Positions 33,577-45,074 of a DNA stretch of 64,000 nt are shown here, piece after piece. The stretch is taken from assembly GCF_026745355.1 (NCBI RefSeq), contig NC_079209.1:12174313-12238312 (forward strand), read 5' to 3'. Numbering within the stretch: position 1 is the stretch's first letter; each line of letters starts with the position of its first letter. The position numbers and the translations under genes are program-made. Source of the stretch: Beta vulgaris subsp. vulgaris. Its lineage: Eukaryota; Streptophyta; Magnoliopsida; Caryophyllales; Amaranthaceae. Below the pieces are notes generated by a model, which saw only the letters and a list, made by a program, of their open reading frames with translations, was not told where the DNA came from and did not search any database.

Positions 33577-34756
33577 AAAATTTTATAAAGCAGTACAAAT
33601 TTCCTTCAATACCAGATCTTTTTCGTGTTTTGAATTAGTTAAAGAAGAAAAAAAGATCAAGCACTATAGGATAATAGATTACTTGATACAGGACAATACA
33701 ATATTTCATATAATACAAGCCAATTCTACTAATTTCATTACAAGTTGCTCAACATCATTATTTCATTAGTGCATCTGAATATGCTGCCTATGGCAAGCAT
33801 TTTTGTAATATGATACTACTTAATAGTACTTCTCCAAAACCTCAAGGCACTTGTTCCATAAATGATCACTCCTTTTATGCATTCCAAAATACCTATCCTT
33901 GTCAATCTCAGCACACATGTCATCCACAATCAAGTCATTGCACTTCTTCCCCATTCGAATGAGCTGCCTACAGCACCTGGCTTCAAAATGAATTGGAAAA
34001 AAGTCGTTGCTTACAATCTCTACGGCACAATCTAAGGTTATTTTTGATGCGCAAGCCAAAGATGCTGGGTTGGAGGAAGGTGATGGGGAATAGATGATGT
34101 CAGAGTCAGGTGCTAAGCTATTTTCGGGAGCAAGATCGAACTCGATAACGCTTGCTACTGAAGGGCGGGAAATCACTATAATGGCTAAGGTGATGGCTAG
34201 GAACAAGAGTGCCATTGATCTAGCTGCCATTTTTTCTTTGTCGTTGTGCTGCGAAAAATTTAGCGGGGAATGTATATGGAAAATGCGACTAGATATGTTT
34301 CATAGTGTGGGAAGATTTTAGTTTTGCGTGGAAGTGTACTAATATGTTAGGTCCGTATAACGCTCTGCTAGAGGTAAATTTAGAGTTGAGAACTCAACGT
34401 GGGCTTTCTTCAATATTTAATGGATTATATTTAAGTTTGTACACCAGAAACGTAACTCTTTGCTTTAATGTAGTATAGTTGTTTTCTCCATGCTGTCAAA
34501 ATAATTAGCCGGCTCATAGTCAGATCAACTCTGGCACTAGTTTGGAGCATCCCGGAGCTTAGCATGACCTCTCAGTGAATAGGGATATCAAGAAATATAT
34601 GATATCCCTTTTGTATCTTTTGGTATATGTATTCTCTAATATGATCCATCACTATGAAAATCACAAGTACGATGCAAACACAGCACGGTACAAGATTGTG
34701 CTTGTTACGACTCTAGGTTCTGTCAGTGTCTACGCCGCATTTTAATTGGAAAGCAT
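33577..34756. repeat. Segmental duplication, copy 1 (partner 55055-56269)
   Basis: Homology begins at aataaaattttataaa and ends at attttaattggaaagcatg in both copies. It covers the 3' flank, the coding sequence and about 500 bases of 5' flank of the prolamin-like gene. The copies are in the same orientation about 21.5 kb apart, and everything between is mostly transposons. Both homology borders are sharp. Confidence 0.9.
33820..34230 (-). CDS. Small secreted Cys-rich protein, prolamin-like/ECA1 family, copy 1
   Basis: 136 codons, complete, single exon. There is a signal peptide (about 1-27, hydrophobic LLFLAITLAIIVI) and an acidic linker with repeated Ser-Pro. A prolamin-like domain follows, with Cys at 60, 68, 86, 87, 97, 106 and 128; the C...CC...C...C order is typical. 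ECA1/EC1-type proteins are small secreted peptides of plant reproductive cells, and EC1 acts in gamete activation. Whether this copy has such a role is inference; the match is to the wider prolamin-like family rather than EC1 proper. About 89% identical to 55297-55707 by my count. The upstream TATA box present in the other copy is missing here. Confidence 0.8.
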   Translation of the reverse strand: MAARSMALLFLAITLAIIVISRPSVASVIEFDLAPENSLAPDSDIIYSPSPSSNPASLACASKITLDCAVEIVSNDFFPIHFEARCCRQLIRMGKKCNDLIVDDMCAEIDKDRYFGMHKRSDHLWNKCLEVLEKYY

Positions 34757-35227
34757 GGATCGATATTAGGCATGAACTTCGCTGCAAAAGATCACGATTG
34801 GAAAGGAGTGTAGCTACATTGATAGTAGTGAGTCAATCCCCCACTTGAATTTGCAATTATCGGAGGTTTTTCTTATAAAAATTGATTTATTTTAGAAAAA
34901 AGAACTTTTGTAAAGCCGATAAATTGACCTTGATAAAAATTTATTAATTTCGTATTTTGTCCATTAGGGGTTCTTTTGTGAATTTGCTAGGCAAAATTAC
35001 GACTTTTTTACATTACCTGGAATGGACAAGCCATCATGTCATGCCTCGGCCTAGCCTTTAGCATTGTTGGCCCTTCACAAGCATGTTCAGGGCAATACAT
35101 CAGCTCGACTCATAATGTGGATGCAAAAAAAGAGTGTCCAAAATGATGTTCTTGTCAAATTATCTTAAAAACTTGTTTGTTTTTGCTCTCTTAAATTTGT
35201 AAGCTTGTGAATTGAAGCTTCAAAGTT
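34757..35227. other. Gene-free interval
   Basis: Lies between the duplicated block and the mariner-like element. No gene or repeat recognised. Confidence 0.5.
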
Positions 35228-36350
35228 ACTTCATCCGATCCGTTTCACAATAAGTGAAACATAGAGAAAGTACATGCATAGCGATGATAAAGAGAGAAAT
35301 TTGGGACCCCACGTATTAGTAGAGCAATTAGGATTTTTAAACAATAACACATGGGTCACTAAAAGTTAATGTACCCAGGTTTTTCCATCCAAAAAAGAGA
35401 AAACTTTAACTTTTGCACCAAATCTGAATTTTCGCCAACATTTTCAAATTTATTCACATTCAAAGGTGATTTTTGGGGTATTTCCCACCAAAATTTCTAC
35501 ACAACCCTATTTATATACAACTATTGATAGAAAATTTCTCCTCAATTCCACTTCTGTACACACACCAGCACACACTTACATTAAAAATTCTAAAAATTCA
35601 AGTGAATACACTCATTTGCACACACAAGCACAAAGGTCCTTTTTCAAAAATTCTAACACAAGCACACATAACACTGTAATTAATTTGATGCCATGGAAGA
35701 TGGGGGGCCTAGAGCAGTGGATTTTATCATGTGGAATAGGGGATTGTGTTGAAATTTGTGAAGAGGAGCTGATGCAGCTTCAAGAACAACAAGAAAAACA
35801 TCATGAAGGTGACAAATTGATGTTGATGAGCTACTGTTTTTGGAGTCATACATGAATGGAGTTGATGATGTTGAGGATGATGCTGAGGTATGGTATTTTT
35901 CAGACTTTTATGATATAGACATTGAAATGGAAGATGAAAACATTGTTAATGACATTAATTGCAATTTAGGCAAAAAAAACCTAAATCACCAAACAACATT
36001 AGAAGAGAAATCATAATTGAGTTATTCTCATAAGCATCACATGACTTGTCCTTACCAAGAGGTTGTGTCAAGTATGTAGTCTTCAATTATGCAATTAGTA
36101 AAACAACACTTTTCAAATTGTGGAGAATAGCTAAATAGCATAAATTAGTGGAGTTGAGGTCATTGTTGCAAGCAAGAAAGCTTGCAACTATGGGAGGAGG
36201 TTTGTTATCATGGGAGAGGAAGAACTGAGAGAGGTTCCAATGAAGTAGAAGACCACAATCAGGTACTTTGCTACAACTTTGGAAGTTAGTCCATCAATAG
36301 TGTATAGGCTAATCAAAAGGGGTATTCTTAGATGCCATACAAACGCCATC
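35228..36350 (+). pseudogene. Mariner-like element, left end and transposase N-terminal part
   Basis: Ttacttcatccgatccgttt followed by cacaataagtgaaac resembles plant mariner/Stowaway termini (CTCCCTCCGTCCC...AATAAGTGAAAC). From about 35980 the sequence reads, across frames, LPRGCVKYVV and ISKTTLFKLWRIAK, then TTIRYFATTLEVSPSIVYRL, IKRGILRCHTNAI. These are the helix-turn-helix region of plant mariner transposases. The frame is cut at 36350 by the Ty3 element and continues at 50494 after it. Stops and frameshifts make it inactive. Confidence 0.82.
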
Positions 36351-38835
36351 TGTAACAACCCTGAATTTCCAATACTTCTAAAATCAACTTAATAAAAATA
36401 AACTCGGAAATCCAAAGGTGCTACGCCGCGATAATTATTAATAATAACTGCAAGGCTAATGGTTCTAACTAAAACAATAACCAAAAGTTTTAACTAATTA
36501 TTACAGACCAACTAAATAGAATGTAAAATAATTATTACAAACCAGAACATAAATCTTATAATCAAATGAATAACAGCGGAAGTCTTTTTAAAAGTCCTAT
36601 TAAATCAAAAGGGATCCAACGCACTCTTTAACCCAACTGGCGCTAACTATCTTCAAGTCCCTGCACATTAAACACTGTAATATCAGCCAAAGGCTGAGCA
36701 AGATTTATTACTGTAATAAAACAAAACTATTCAATGTGCAGGTAAGATATGTAGGAATATCATACAAATTCATTTAAAAGGTGTACAGATTATATATATA
36801 AAAATTAACTTTCTAATAACCATCTTTCTTTCTTTCTGAACTATTCTGTAAAACTTTTAAATATAACCTTTCGAAATCTGTGAGTAGGAAGTAATAGAAA
36901 TCCAATGAGTTAGCTAGGCTCACTAGACAAGGTAAACACCAAAGTCCCTAGTATGCATACCCCTAACTTGATAACGAACCAAGAAGGAAGACTAATGGCA
37001 AGTGTATTGATCAACATACACCCAACTACTAAAATATATTGTTGAGACAATGTTAACTCAACATACTTCCAAACTCGGAGAATACCGCTTACCGGCAACC
37101 CCACAATAAAACTCTATAAACCCTCGTAAGGGTGAGGAACTTCCTCCTTTCAAAATCTCAACTTGGTAACATTGAGGAACTTCCTCCTTTTAATATAAAT
37201 CTCATGAATAATCTCATAAACTCTTTCAATATAAATATCGAGAACCATTTAAATCTCAACGTATAAACTTCATAAAACAATCTCATTGGAAAAATAAATT
37301 TCCAAACATTATGAAACAGTTTCTCAACTCATCTGTACAAGCACAGTATGAAATCTTACCTTATCAGCAATAAAGTCAAACAAACTCAACCTCAAGTCAG
37401 AAGGATTCTTCTATAAATCCGGAATCTACAATATAATAACAGATGTAGTATAAGTTACTCGTGGTATACCTAGAGTTGTCTCACAAACTATTTTATCATT
37501 GCATAATTAGGACTTACTAGATATCCTAACTCTAAAATAATACAACATTTATAGTCATATCGTATAGGAAAGTGGCAACTTGTGGGTAAAGCAAAAATCT
37601 AAACACGTACTATATATATGATAATAGTATATGTGTAGTATACTAATATATAACTAATTGGTATTTAAGACCAAAGAATAATATGTCAGTATTAGAACTT
37701 TGTAAAACTAATTTAGATGATCACTATTCACTACCGTATAACATATTACCGCCACCACCATAACACCAAAACAGCTAAACAGCAAGAACTTGCACAAGGC
37801 ATAACTCCTAGTATACAACTCCAAATCACACAATATATTCATTAAATCTTCAAGCTCTACAACTTTCATGAAGGAAGCAAGGTCTAAAAACGACAGAATC
37901 ATTGAGAAATTGCCAAAACAGTGGCTGCGTGCAAAACAGAACATACAATGAAAACAAACTTTTATCACAGTAAACCATATTGAATCAAGCTAAGATTACT
38001 ACTCTGTTTTGTAATGAAACCACAACCTACACCAATACACATCAAACCAGTATAATGGAAATTTCATAATAATTTCGAAACTAACAACTAGCCAATCAAA
38101 CCCCCAAATTATGTTAACTAAATCAAATTAACCATCAAACATGAACCTTTCATAAAAATTTCGCACACCATAAATTTTCCCCAATTTAATTTACCCAAGA
38201 ACCCTAATTTAACATACCAAAACTTTGAAACTTAAACAAAACTGAAATTCGAAATTGAAACTATAAGTTAGAACTTACTTGAACAGTGAAATGAAATTAC
38301 TCAAGAAAAGACTCAAAAGTCACCCCTTTGATCTGGTTTTCGCCCCAAACGTTCACTAGATCAAGAGCCAAGTTTTCCTTCTTTGAAATACCCACAAACT
38401 CAAGTAATATAAAAGATAGATGAGAAGAAGGTTTGAATTGTGATAAAGTTGAACAAAATTTATAAATTCATGGTGTTGGATCAAGAATTAGAGAAAAGAT
38501 AGATGGAGAATAAGGTGAATGAAGAAGAATGAAGAAATAAAAGGGGAAGGGCTACGGGGAAGCTTACTGAACCCTTTTTGCCTCTTTTTTTTTTTCTTTT
38601 GTTTTGTTTTTTTTTTTCTTTTGCTTACTCTATCTTTATAATAGATTAGTTAGGTGACTTAGTTCACCTAGGAAATCTAGGATTTAGTTTTTTTTTTTTT
38701 TTTTGACTACTTTAAAGGTAGAGTCAAAGTTAGTAAAAAAATATATATTTTTAATAAAAGAAATCTGGAATCATTTTCATTAAATAAATTAATACAAATA
38801 ATTATTGAACGGGTATAAAAATACGGGGTGTTACA
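36351..38835 (-). repeat. 3' LTR of the chromovirus, 2485 bp
   Basis: Left copy on +, downstream copy in the element's orientation. It is near-identical to the right LTR, with scattered substitutions and small indels such as at 37833 versus 48885. It lacks the 587-bp retroposon of the other copy. T-runs near 38585-38620 and 38690-38705 precede its terminus. Confidence 0.97.
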
Positions 38836-38836
38836 A

Positions 38837-38852
38837 TCTACCCCCCTTAAAA
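38837..38852 (-). other. Polypurine tract of the chromovirus
   Basis: On the minus strand TTTTAAGGGGGGTAGAT stands directly before the 3' LTR start (TGTAACACCCC). It is the plus-strand priming site in reverse transcription and confirms the element's direction. Confidence 0.88.
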
Positions 38853-39098
38853 TAAGTTTCGTCCCAAAACTTAAAGTATTACTCAAATGATTAAACTTAT
38901 ACTCTTGTTTCTTAAACAACTCACGAACTTTATCATAGGAATCATCGTAATATAACAAGTAGGGAGTGGAACACATCGAAGCTTTATCATAAAACTTTCA
39001 ATCACACATGCACAAACTTTATCATATAACTTTCAATCACACATCTATGAAATTATTATGAATTCTATCCCCCTTAAAAGGGAGTTACGTCATCGTAA

Positions 39099-39570
39099 CT
39101 AAAAATTTACCTGGGTGAAGAGATGGGGATACTTAAGACGCATCGCATCCTCAGCTTCCCAGGTAGACTCCTCCGAGTTGTGGTTTGACCACAACACCTT
39201 CACGATCTTTGTGTCACCTTTGCGAGTCTTTCGAACTTTATGATCTAGAATCTGAACTGGAAACTCCTCATAAGTCATGTTATCATCTAACTGGAGAGAC
39301 TCTGGTTGTAGCACATGCGAAGGGTCACTAATGTATCGCCGCAACTGAGAAACATGGAACACGTTATGCGCACGATCAACGCCTGGCGGCAATGCCAATA
39401 TATAAGCCACCTCTCCTATTCTCTCCAGAATCTCATACGGGCCAATGAACTTAGGGCTCAACTTGCCCTTCTTCCCAAATCTCATAACTCCTTTCATAGG
39501 AGAGACCCTAAGCAACACCTTCTCTCCCACCTGAAACTCCTCATGGCGACGATGCTTATCACCATAGCTT
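39099..39570 (-). pseudogene. Chromovirus integrase C-terminus with chromodomain
   Basis: 143 codons from GEKVLLRVSPMKGV through SPKFIGPYEILERIG and HNVFHVSQLRRYI (integrase C-terminal GPY/F region). A chromodomain with EEFPVQILDHKVRKTRKG, VKVLWSNHNSEESTWE and MRLKYPHLF follows. Chromodomains direct chromovirus insertion towards particular chromatin. It is separated from the upstream integrase frame by a 1-base insertion near 39570, so the pol frame is broken. Confidence 0.92.
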
Positions 39571-41459
39571 CTTCTGTCTATCTTGCGCCGCCTTCATTTT
39601 CTGCTGGATGAGCTTGACCAGCTCAACAGTCTCGTGAATCATCTCTGGACCAATCACAACCGACTCACCAATATCACTCCAACACAAAGGAGTACGACAA
39701 CGCCTACCATACAAAGCTTCAAATGGTGCCATCTGAATGGTAGAATGATAACTGTTATTATATGAGAACTCTATCAAATCAAGTTTATCCTCCCATGAAC
39801 TCTGAAACTCTAAGGCACAAGCTCTCAACATATCTTCCAATGTTTGAATAGTGCGCTCCGTATGACCATCTGTAACAGGATGAAAAGTTGTACTCATCTT
39901 CAACTTAGTCCCCAAAGCTTCTTGAAGCTTCTGCCAAAAGTTAGACAAGAATCTGCGATCTCTGTCCGAAACAATATCACTCGGAACACCATGAAGTCTA
40001 GTCACGTGCGCTCTGTAAGCAGTAGCCAATCGTTCATGCTTCCAAGTATCCTTCATGGGAACGAAATGAGCAGACTTGGTAAGACGATCCACAATAACCC
40101 AAATCATATTATTCCCCTTTGGTGTCCTCGGAAGTCCACAAACGAAATCCATTGAGATCGAGTCCCATTTCCATATAGGAACCTCTAAAGGCTGAATCAT
40201 CCCCTGAGGCCTCTTGTGCTCACTCTTGACCTTCTCACAAGTCAAGCATCTCGAGACATACTTAGCAACATCCGTCTTCATATGAGGCCACCAAAAAGTC
40301 TGCTTGAGATCCTTGTACATCTTATCCCCTCCAGGATAAACTGAATACTGTGCTGAATGAGCTTCTTCTAAGATCTTTTCCTTTAACTCAGGAACATTAG
40401 GAACACACCATCTCCCCTTGAATCTCACGCTACCATCCTCAACCACCATGAAATTGACAGGCTCATTAGCTTGCTTGTCCTTCAAGAATTGACCATGTAC
40501 TTGTGCTTTCTTGATCTCATCATACAAAGTGGACTGAATCATAAGAGAGTTAAGCTGAGCTCCCAATTGCACTATCTCCACATCAAGATTATGGAACTCC
40601 TCTCGAAGACGATTCCTAGAACGCATGGTCTGCAAATAGTGAGAAGATTTCCTACTAAGTGCATCAGCAACAACATTAGCCTTACCCTCATCGTATTGAA
40701 TCTCCATATCATAATCCTTGATCAGCTCTAACCATCTCCTCTGCCTCATGTTCAACTCTCTCTGAGTGAAGATGTATATCAGACTCTTGTGGTCCGAAAA
40801 TATCTTGAATGATGTGCCAAGCAAATAATGACGCCAGATCTTAAGTGCAAAAACAACAGCTGCCAATTCTAGATCATGCGTCGGATAATTCAACTCATGG
40901 TTCTTCAGTTGCCTAGAAGCGTAAGCAACAACCTTTTTATCCTGCATAAGCACACAACCAAGACCATTCTTCGAAACATCTGTGAACACTTTGTACTCAA
41001 GGTTCCCATCAAGTAAGGTCAACACAGGAGTTGTGGTGAGACGCTCCTTCAAAATCTGGAATGCCTTCTCACAATCATCATCCCAATGATACCTAGTATC
41101 CTTCTTCATCAATGCAGTCAATGGCCGAGCTATTTTCGAGAAGTCCTTCACAAACCTCCTATAGTAACCTGCCAAGCCAAGGAAACTGCGAATCTCAGTC
41201 ACACTCTTTGGAGTAGGCCATTCTGAAACAGCTTGGATCTTTGATGGATCAACTGAGACACCATCCCTAGAAATGATATGACCAAGAAAAGCAACTTTCT
41301 CCAGCCAAAATTCGCACTTGGAAAACTTAGCATACAACTTATTCTCCCTCAATACCTGCAGAACAGTGCGAAGATGCTCTTCATGCTCACTAGCATCCTT
41401 TGAGTAAATCAGTATATCATCTATGAACACCACCACAAACTTATCCAGGTACGGCCTGA
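39559..41459 (-). pseudogene. Chromovirus reverse transcriptase (C-term), RNase H and integrase
   Basis: A 625-codon open frame. [10 protein letters not shown] is the reverse-transcriptase active site. [19 protein letters not shown] leads into RNase H ([43 protein letters not shown]). Integrase follows with its zinc-finger region, where [13 protein letters not shown] has Tyr for the second zinc His and CLTCEKVK keeps the Cys pair. The catalytic Asps are in SMDFVCGLP and VSDRDRRF, and the Glu in DGHTERT. It ends at a stop created by a 1-base insertion. The 5' side is cut by the CACTA element at 41460. Confidence 0.95.
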
Positions 41460-43066
41460 AGAAAAGGCGATTTGCGTCGGATGTGAGGCGCCTATTTGCG
41501 TCGTACTTTGGTGCGACGCCAAAGCCCTCGACGCAAATGACTCAGAAAAGATATGCGTCGTATGCGAAACGACGCAGATGGTTCAGCTATTTGCGTCGCA
41601 CCTGTATATGGTACGACGCAAGTGGATCTTGCCAGCCCCCTATTTCTAACCCCATTAAGTGATTTGCGTCGCATGAATCACTTGGAGCTACGCAAATCAG
41701 GTATTTTTTGCTTAAAAAAAATGAATTTGCGTCGCATCCGTGATTATGTGCGACGCAAATCAGGTCTTTTTTATTAAAAAAAAAATATTTTTGCATCCTT
41801 CAAACATCAGATCTAAAACAGAATGAAAATCTTAATAGTATTGCAAAAATTAATCTGCGTTGTGTCCAAACTAAAATCCAAATCATCCGTTTACAGAAAA
41901 AAAAACTAAAAACAATACATGATTTACAGAAACTTAAGATGAGAAAATTACTGAAAATTAAAAAAGAAAATTACAACAATACAGAAGTTGGTGAAATCAA
42001 CAAATGATCTGATATCTTCTTCCTGTTTGGGCTATCAATTGCTGCTCGTGTCTCATACTCGAGCACAATACCGAAATCTCTGAAATGAGAAAAGATAAAA
42101 AAAAAATCAAAATCCTAATTTAAGATGAGCACTAAACTGATGTAATTCATCGACTATGATTATGACGAAACGAAATTAGTAGAGACTTATTATTTTTACA
42201 AAAATCGAGAAAGAATTGAAATCAGAACCCTAACCATTCGTATTTCGCTTCGCCATGGATGTCAGCGCGTTTCTTTGAACGAAGATGGAGCAGATCTAGA
42301 GATGAACAAAGATGTCGGGGCGTTTTTCGTTGAACTTCACATCAAAAACTTCGCCGGAGAGGTTGCGTTCCTGCGTCGGAGAGAGAGAGGTTGTGACGAA
42401 ATGAAACGAAAAAGAAAGAACGAACCGTCGGTGCCTTAGATGGTGAACGAACCGTCGGAGAGAGAGATGGGGAACGAGATGTAAACGAAAAACGGATTAC
42501 ATGCTCCAACTCTGTTCCTGAAACGAACGATGAACGCATTCGTAGATCTGATTGAGTTCGTCGATTCGTAGATCTGTGCCTGAGATGGTGAACGAACCGC
42601 CAGAGAGAGAGAGAGTTTGAGGAGAGAGATAGAGTTTTAGGGTTTGAGAGAATGTGAGGAGAGAGGCGCGAGAGAGAGAGGGGAATTTTAGGGTTTGAGA
42701 GACTGTGAGGAGAGAGGCGCGAGAGAGAGAGAGAGGGGAAAATGAAGAGGCGCGGTGAGTTTTTAGGTTAAATATTTGGATGGGCCAAAATCTGCGTCGG
42801 ATGGGCCATGTGGTCCGACGCAATTTGGTCTTTTGCAACGCACACAAATACGATGCGACGCAGATAGTGAAAATCATTTGCGTCATATGGGCCACGTGGT
42901 CCGACGCACATTGAGCTTTTGCAACGCACCTTTGGTCGATGCGACGCAGATAGCTTAGATGTGCGTCGCACTCTTCTTCATGTGCGACGCAAATAGGGTT
43001 TTTGCGTCATTTCCGTTTAAGTGCGACGCACATCAGGGGACGCAAATTGTCGTTTTTCTACTAGTG
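41460..43066. mobile_element. CACTA element A in the chromovirus RT, left end missing
   Basis: The right end ...ctactagtg is an intact CACTA terminus. The left end begins directly at agaaaaggcgatttgcgtcgg, matching position 10 onward of element B, so CACTAGTGC is lost. Subterminal arrays of TTTGCGTCGCAC and its complement stand at both ends (41463-41760 and 42790-43045). The interior is AT-rich, followed by gaga-rich sequence, without a transposase. Confidence 0.88.
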
Positions 43067-43764
43067 GAATTAGTCAACCCAAAGGGCATAACAGTAAACT
43101 CATAGTGCCCATAGCGAGTTCTGAAAGCTGTCTTAGGAATATCATTCTCTGCAATACGAAGTTGATGGTATCCAGATCTCAGATTAATCTTCGAGAAAAC
43201 TCCAGCTCCCACCAACTGATCAAACAAATCATCTATTCTTGGCAAGGGGTACTTGTTTTTCACCGTAACATTGTTCAGTTCTCTATAATCAATGCATAGA
43301 CGAAGACTCCCATCCTTCTTCTTCACAAACAAAACAGGTGCACCCCATGGGGATACACTAGGCCGAATGTAGCCCTTATCCAGCAACTCTTCTAATTGAG
43401 CCTTAAATTCTTTCATTTCAGCAGGCGCCATTCTATAAGGAGGCTTAGAAATAGGTCCAGTTCCAGGCATCAAGTCAACACTGAACTCAACATCACGTCT
43501 CGGAGGCATGCCAGGAATATCATCAGGAAAAACATCTACAAACTCATTAGCAATACGAACATCCTCAACACGTGGCTCTTCCTTACTAGTGTCGTGAACA
43601 TGGCACAAGTACATAGGACAACCCTTCCTCAAATAGGATTTTAGAGTCAACGCAGAAATGATTTTCAAAGAAGACCCTCTATAAAACTCATGAACTCCAC
43701 TAGGACCAATTACAGACACCTTTTGTTTCTCACAATCTATCTTGGCTTTATGCCTACTAAGTCA
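43067..43764 (-). pseudogene. Chromovirus reverse transcriptase N-terminal half
   Basis: The minus-strand frame carries [78 protein letters not shown] and [10 protein letters not shown], the canonical Ty3 order. It stops at GLTN because CACTA element A follows. About a dozen residues up to FRPYLDKF on the other side are missing. Upstream, TGA at 43762-43764 replaces an expected Trp codon between protease and reverse transcriptase. Confidence 0.93.
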
Positions 43765-44145
43765 ATCCATCCCTATAATTACATCAAAATCATGTAAAGG
43801 AAAAGCTATCAAATCAGCTACTAGGGTGTTACTACCACACATAATAGGGACATCTGGATACAAATTATTACAAGTTATGATCACATCAGAAGGAATAGAG
43901 ATGTCTACATACAAGTCCTAGAGTTCTCTAACCCTAACTTTTTCACAAGAAGTTCAGACACAAAAGAATGAGAAGCACCAGAATCAAATAGCACATAAAC
44001 GGACATCGAATGAATAGAAAAAGTACCAGTAACCACGTTGCCCTTGGTGTTTGCCTCAGTCTGGTTCATCACATGAACCTGCCCAGTGTTCCTCCTCACA
44101 TCACCTCTATGCCCCTGAGTAGCATTTGCAGTCCCTCCATTGGGA
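43765..44145 (-). pseudogene. Chromovirus aspartic protease
   Basis: VYVLFDSGASHSFVSELLV is the retropepsin-like active site (DSGAS). Preceded by VTGTFSIHSM and followed in another frame by sequence leading to the reverse transcriptase; a stop follows NSRTCM at 43905. The protease is cleaved from Gag-Pol in functional elements. Confidence 0.9.
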
Positions 44146-44869
44146 TTAGGTGCAGCATTCCCTGGTTAGAAAAGCAGGGCGACTGTTTACCATTCTGTGG
44201 TCTCTTATCTGCTTTGCCTCATTCCTCAAACTCATCTCAGGCTTGAAGTTCCTCGATCTAGGGTTACTAAAACATTCATAAGCACGATGCCCTTTCCTCC
44301 CACAGTGATTACACTCCACTAAATTACCATCACAATCCTTGCCAGGGTGGTTCTCACTACAACGTTTGCAATAGAAAATCCGATCAGTCCTCTGAATCCA
44401 CCTTGGGCTGGCTACGGGAAGGAGTGGAGTTCTGGTTGTCCTTTGAATACTGCTGACTGGAACCTCCTTGTTATAGTTACCACCAGAATCACGGTTCCAA
44501 AGTTTCATTTTTATTGAAACCCCCCTCTGCCTTTGTTGTAACCAGTGAACCAGATTGTCAACCTTTTCTGTCGCCTGAGTAGACCCTGCTGGAGTGGATT
44601 TCAACTTCTTTGCAGCTACTCTCTTTTCCTCAATCCTCTCAGCATTACAAGCACGAGTATACACCTCCTTCACTGTGGCATACTCACCAGCTCCCATCCT
44701 AGAATGAAGAACGGGGTCTAACTTCTCCTCGAATTTCACCGCTCTCTCCTGCTCCATCAGGAACTAACCCCTTAGCGAAACGAGCACAACTCCTAGAATT
44801 CACATAGAACTCATGAACTGACATATCTCCCTGCACGAGATCATTAAACTCCGCTCCTCTTCCTCTTCC
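44146..44869 (-). pseudogene. Chromovirus Gag, nucleocapsid part
   Basis: The 203-codon frame at 44146-44757 includes RMGAGEYATVKEVYTRACNA (capsid C-terminal region) and two zinc-binding stretches, CKRCSENHPGKDC and the CCHC knuckle CNHCGRKGHRAYEC. A single-base deletion near 44870 (after FFQPI) separates it from the preceding Gag part, and another frame break occurs near 44757. Confidence 0.88.
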
Positions 44870-45074
44870 TCATATGGGCTGAAAGAACTCATCACGGATT
44901 GCCTTCTTGAACTCAGTCCAACCAAACTCTCTCTCTTCCATGAGCTCTTCTCCTTCCTCATCCACAGTCACCTTAGTAGTCAGATCAAACTTGTTGTGAG
45001 TCCACCAAATATCAGCATCCTCAACCAGATAATAGGCAGCAGCATCAACCCTCATCTCATTCGGGACTTGGAAA
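44870..45074 (-). pseudogene. Chromovirus Gag, central part
   Basis: MRVDAAAYYLVEDADIWW and FGWTEFKKAIRDEFFQPI are the conserved retrotransposon Gag capsid motifs (a W-W and F..EF pattern). The fragment is bounded on the right by CACTA element B, whose removal joins it in frame-compatible fashion to the Gag N-terminus at 46857. Confidence 0.88.

Noticed and set aside
36910..37104. 64-codon frame conserved at 47960-48154
   Set aside because: Both copies lie in the two LTRs of one Ty3 element, so conservation reflects LTR identity, not selection.
37708..37968. 86-codon hydrophobic frame in the LTR
   Set aside because: Not open in the other LTR copy; no motif.
41460..43066. Host gene fragment captured in CACTA element A
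   Set aside because: The gaga-rich interior gives open frames (for example 42497-42895, -), but they are Ser/Leu-rich low-complexity sequence without a recognisable domain.
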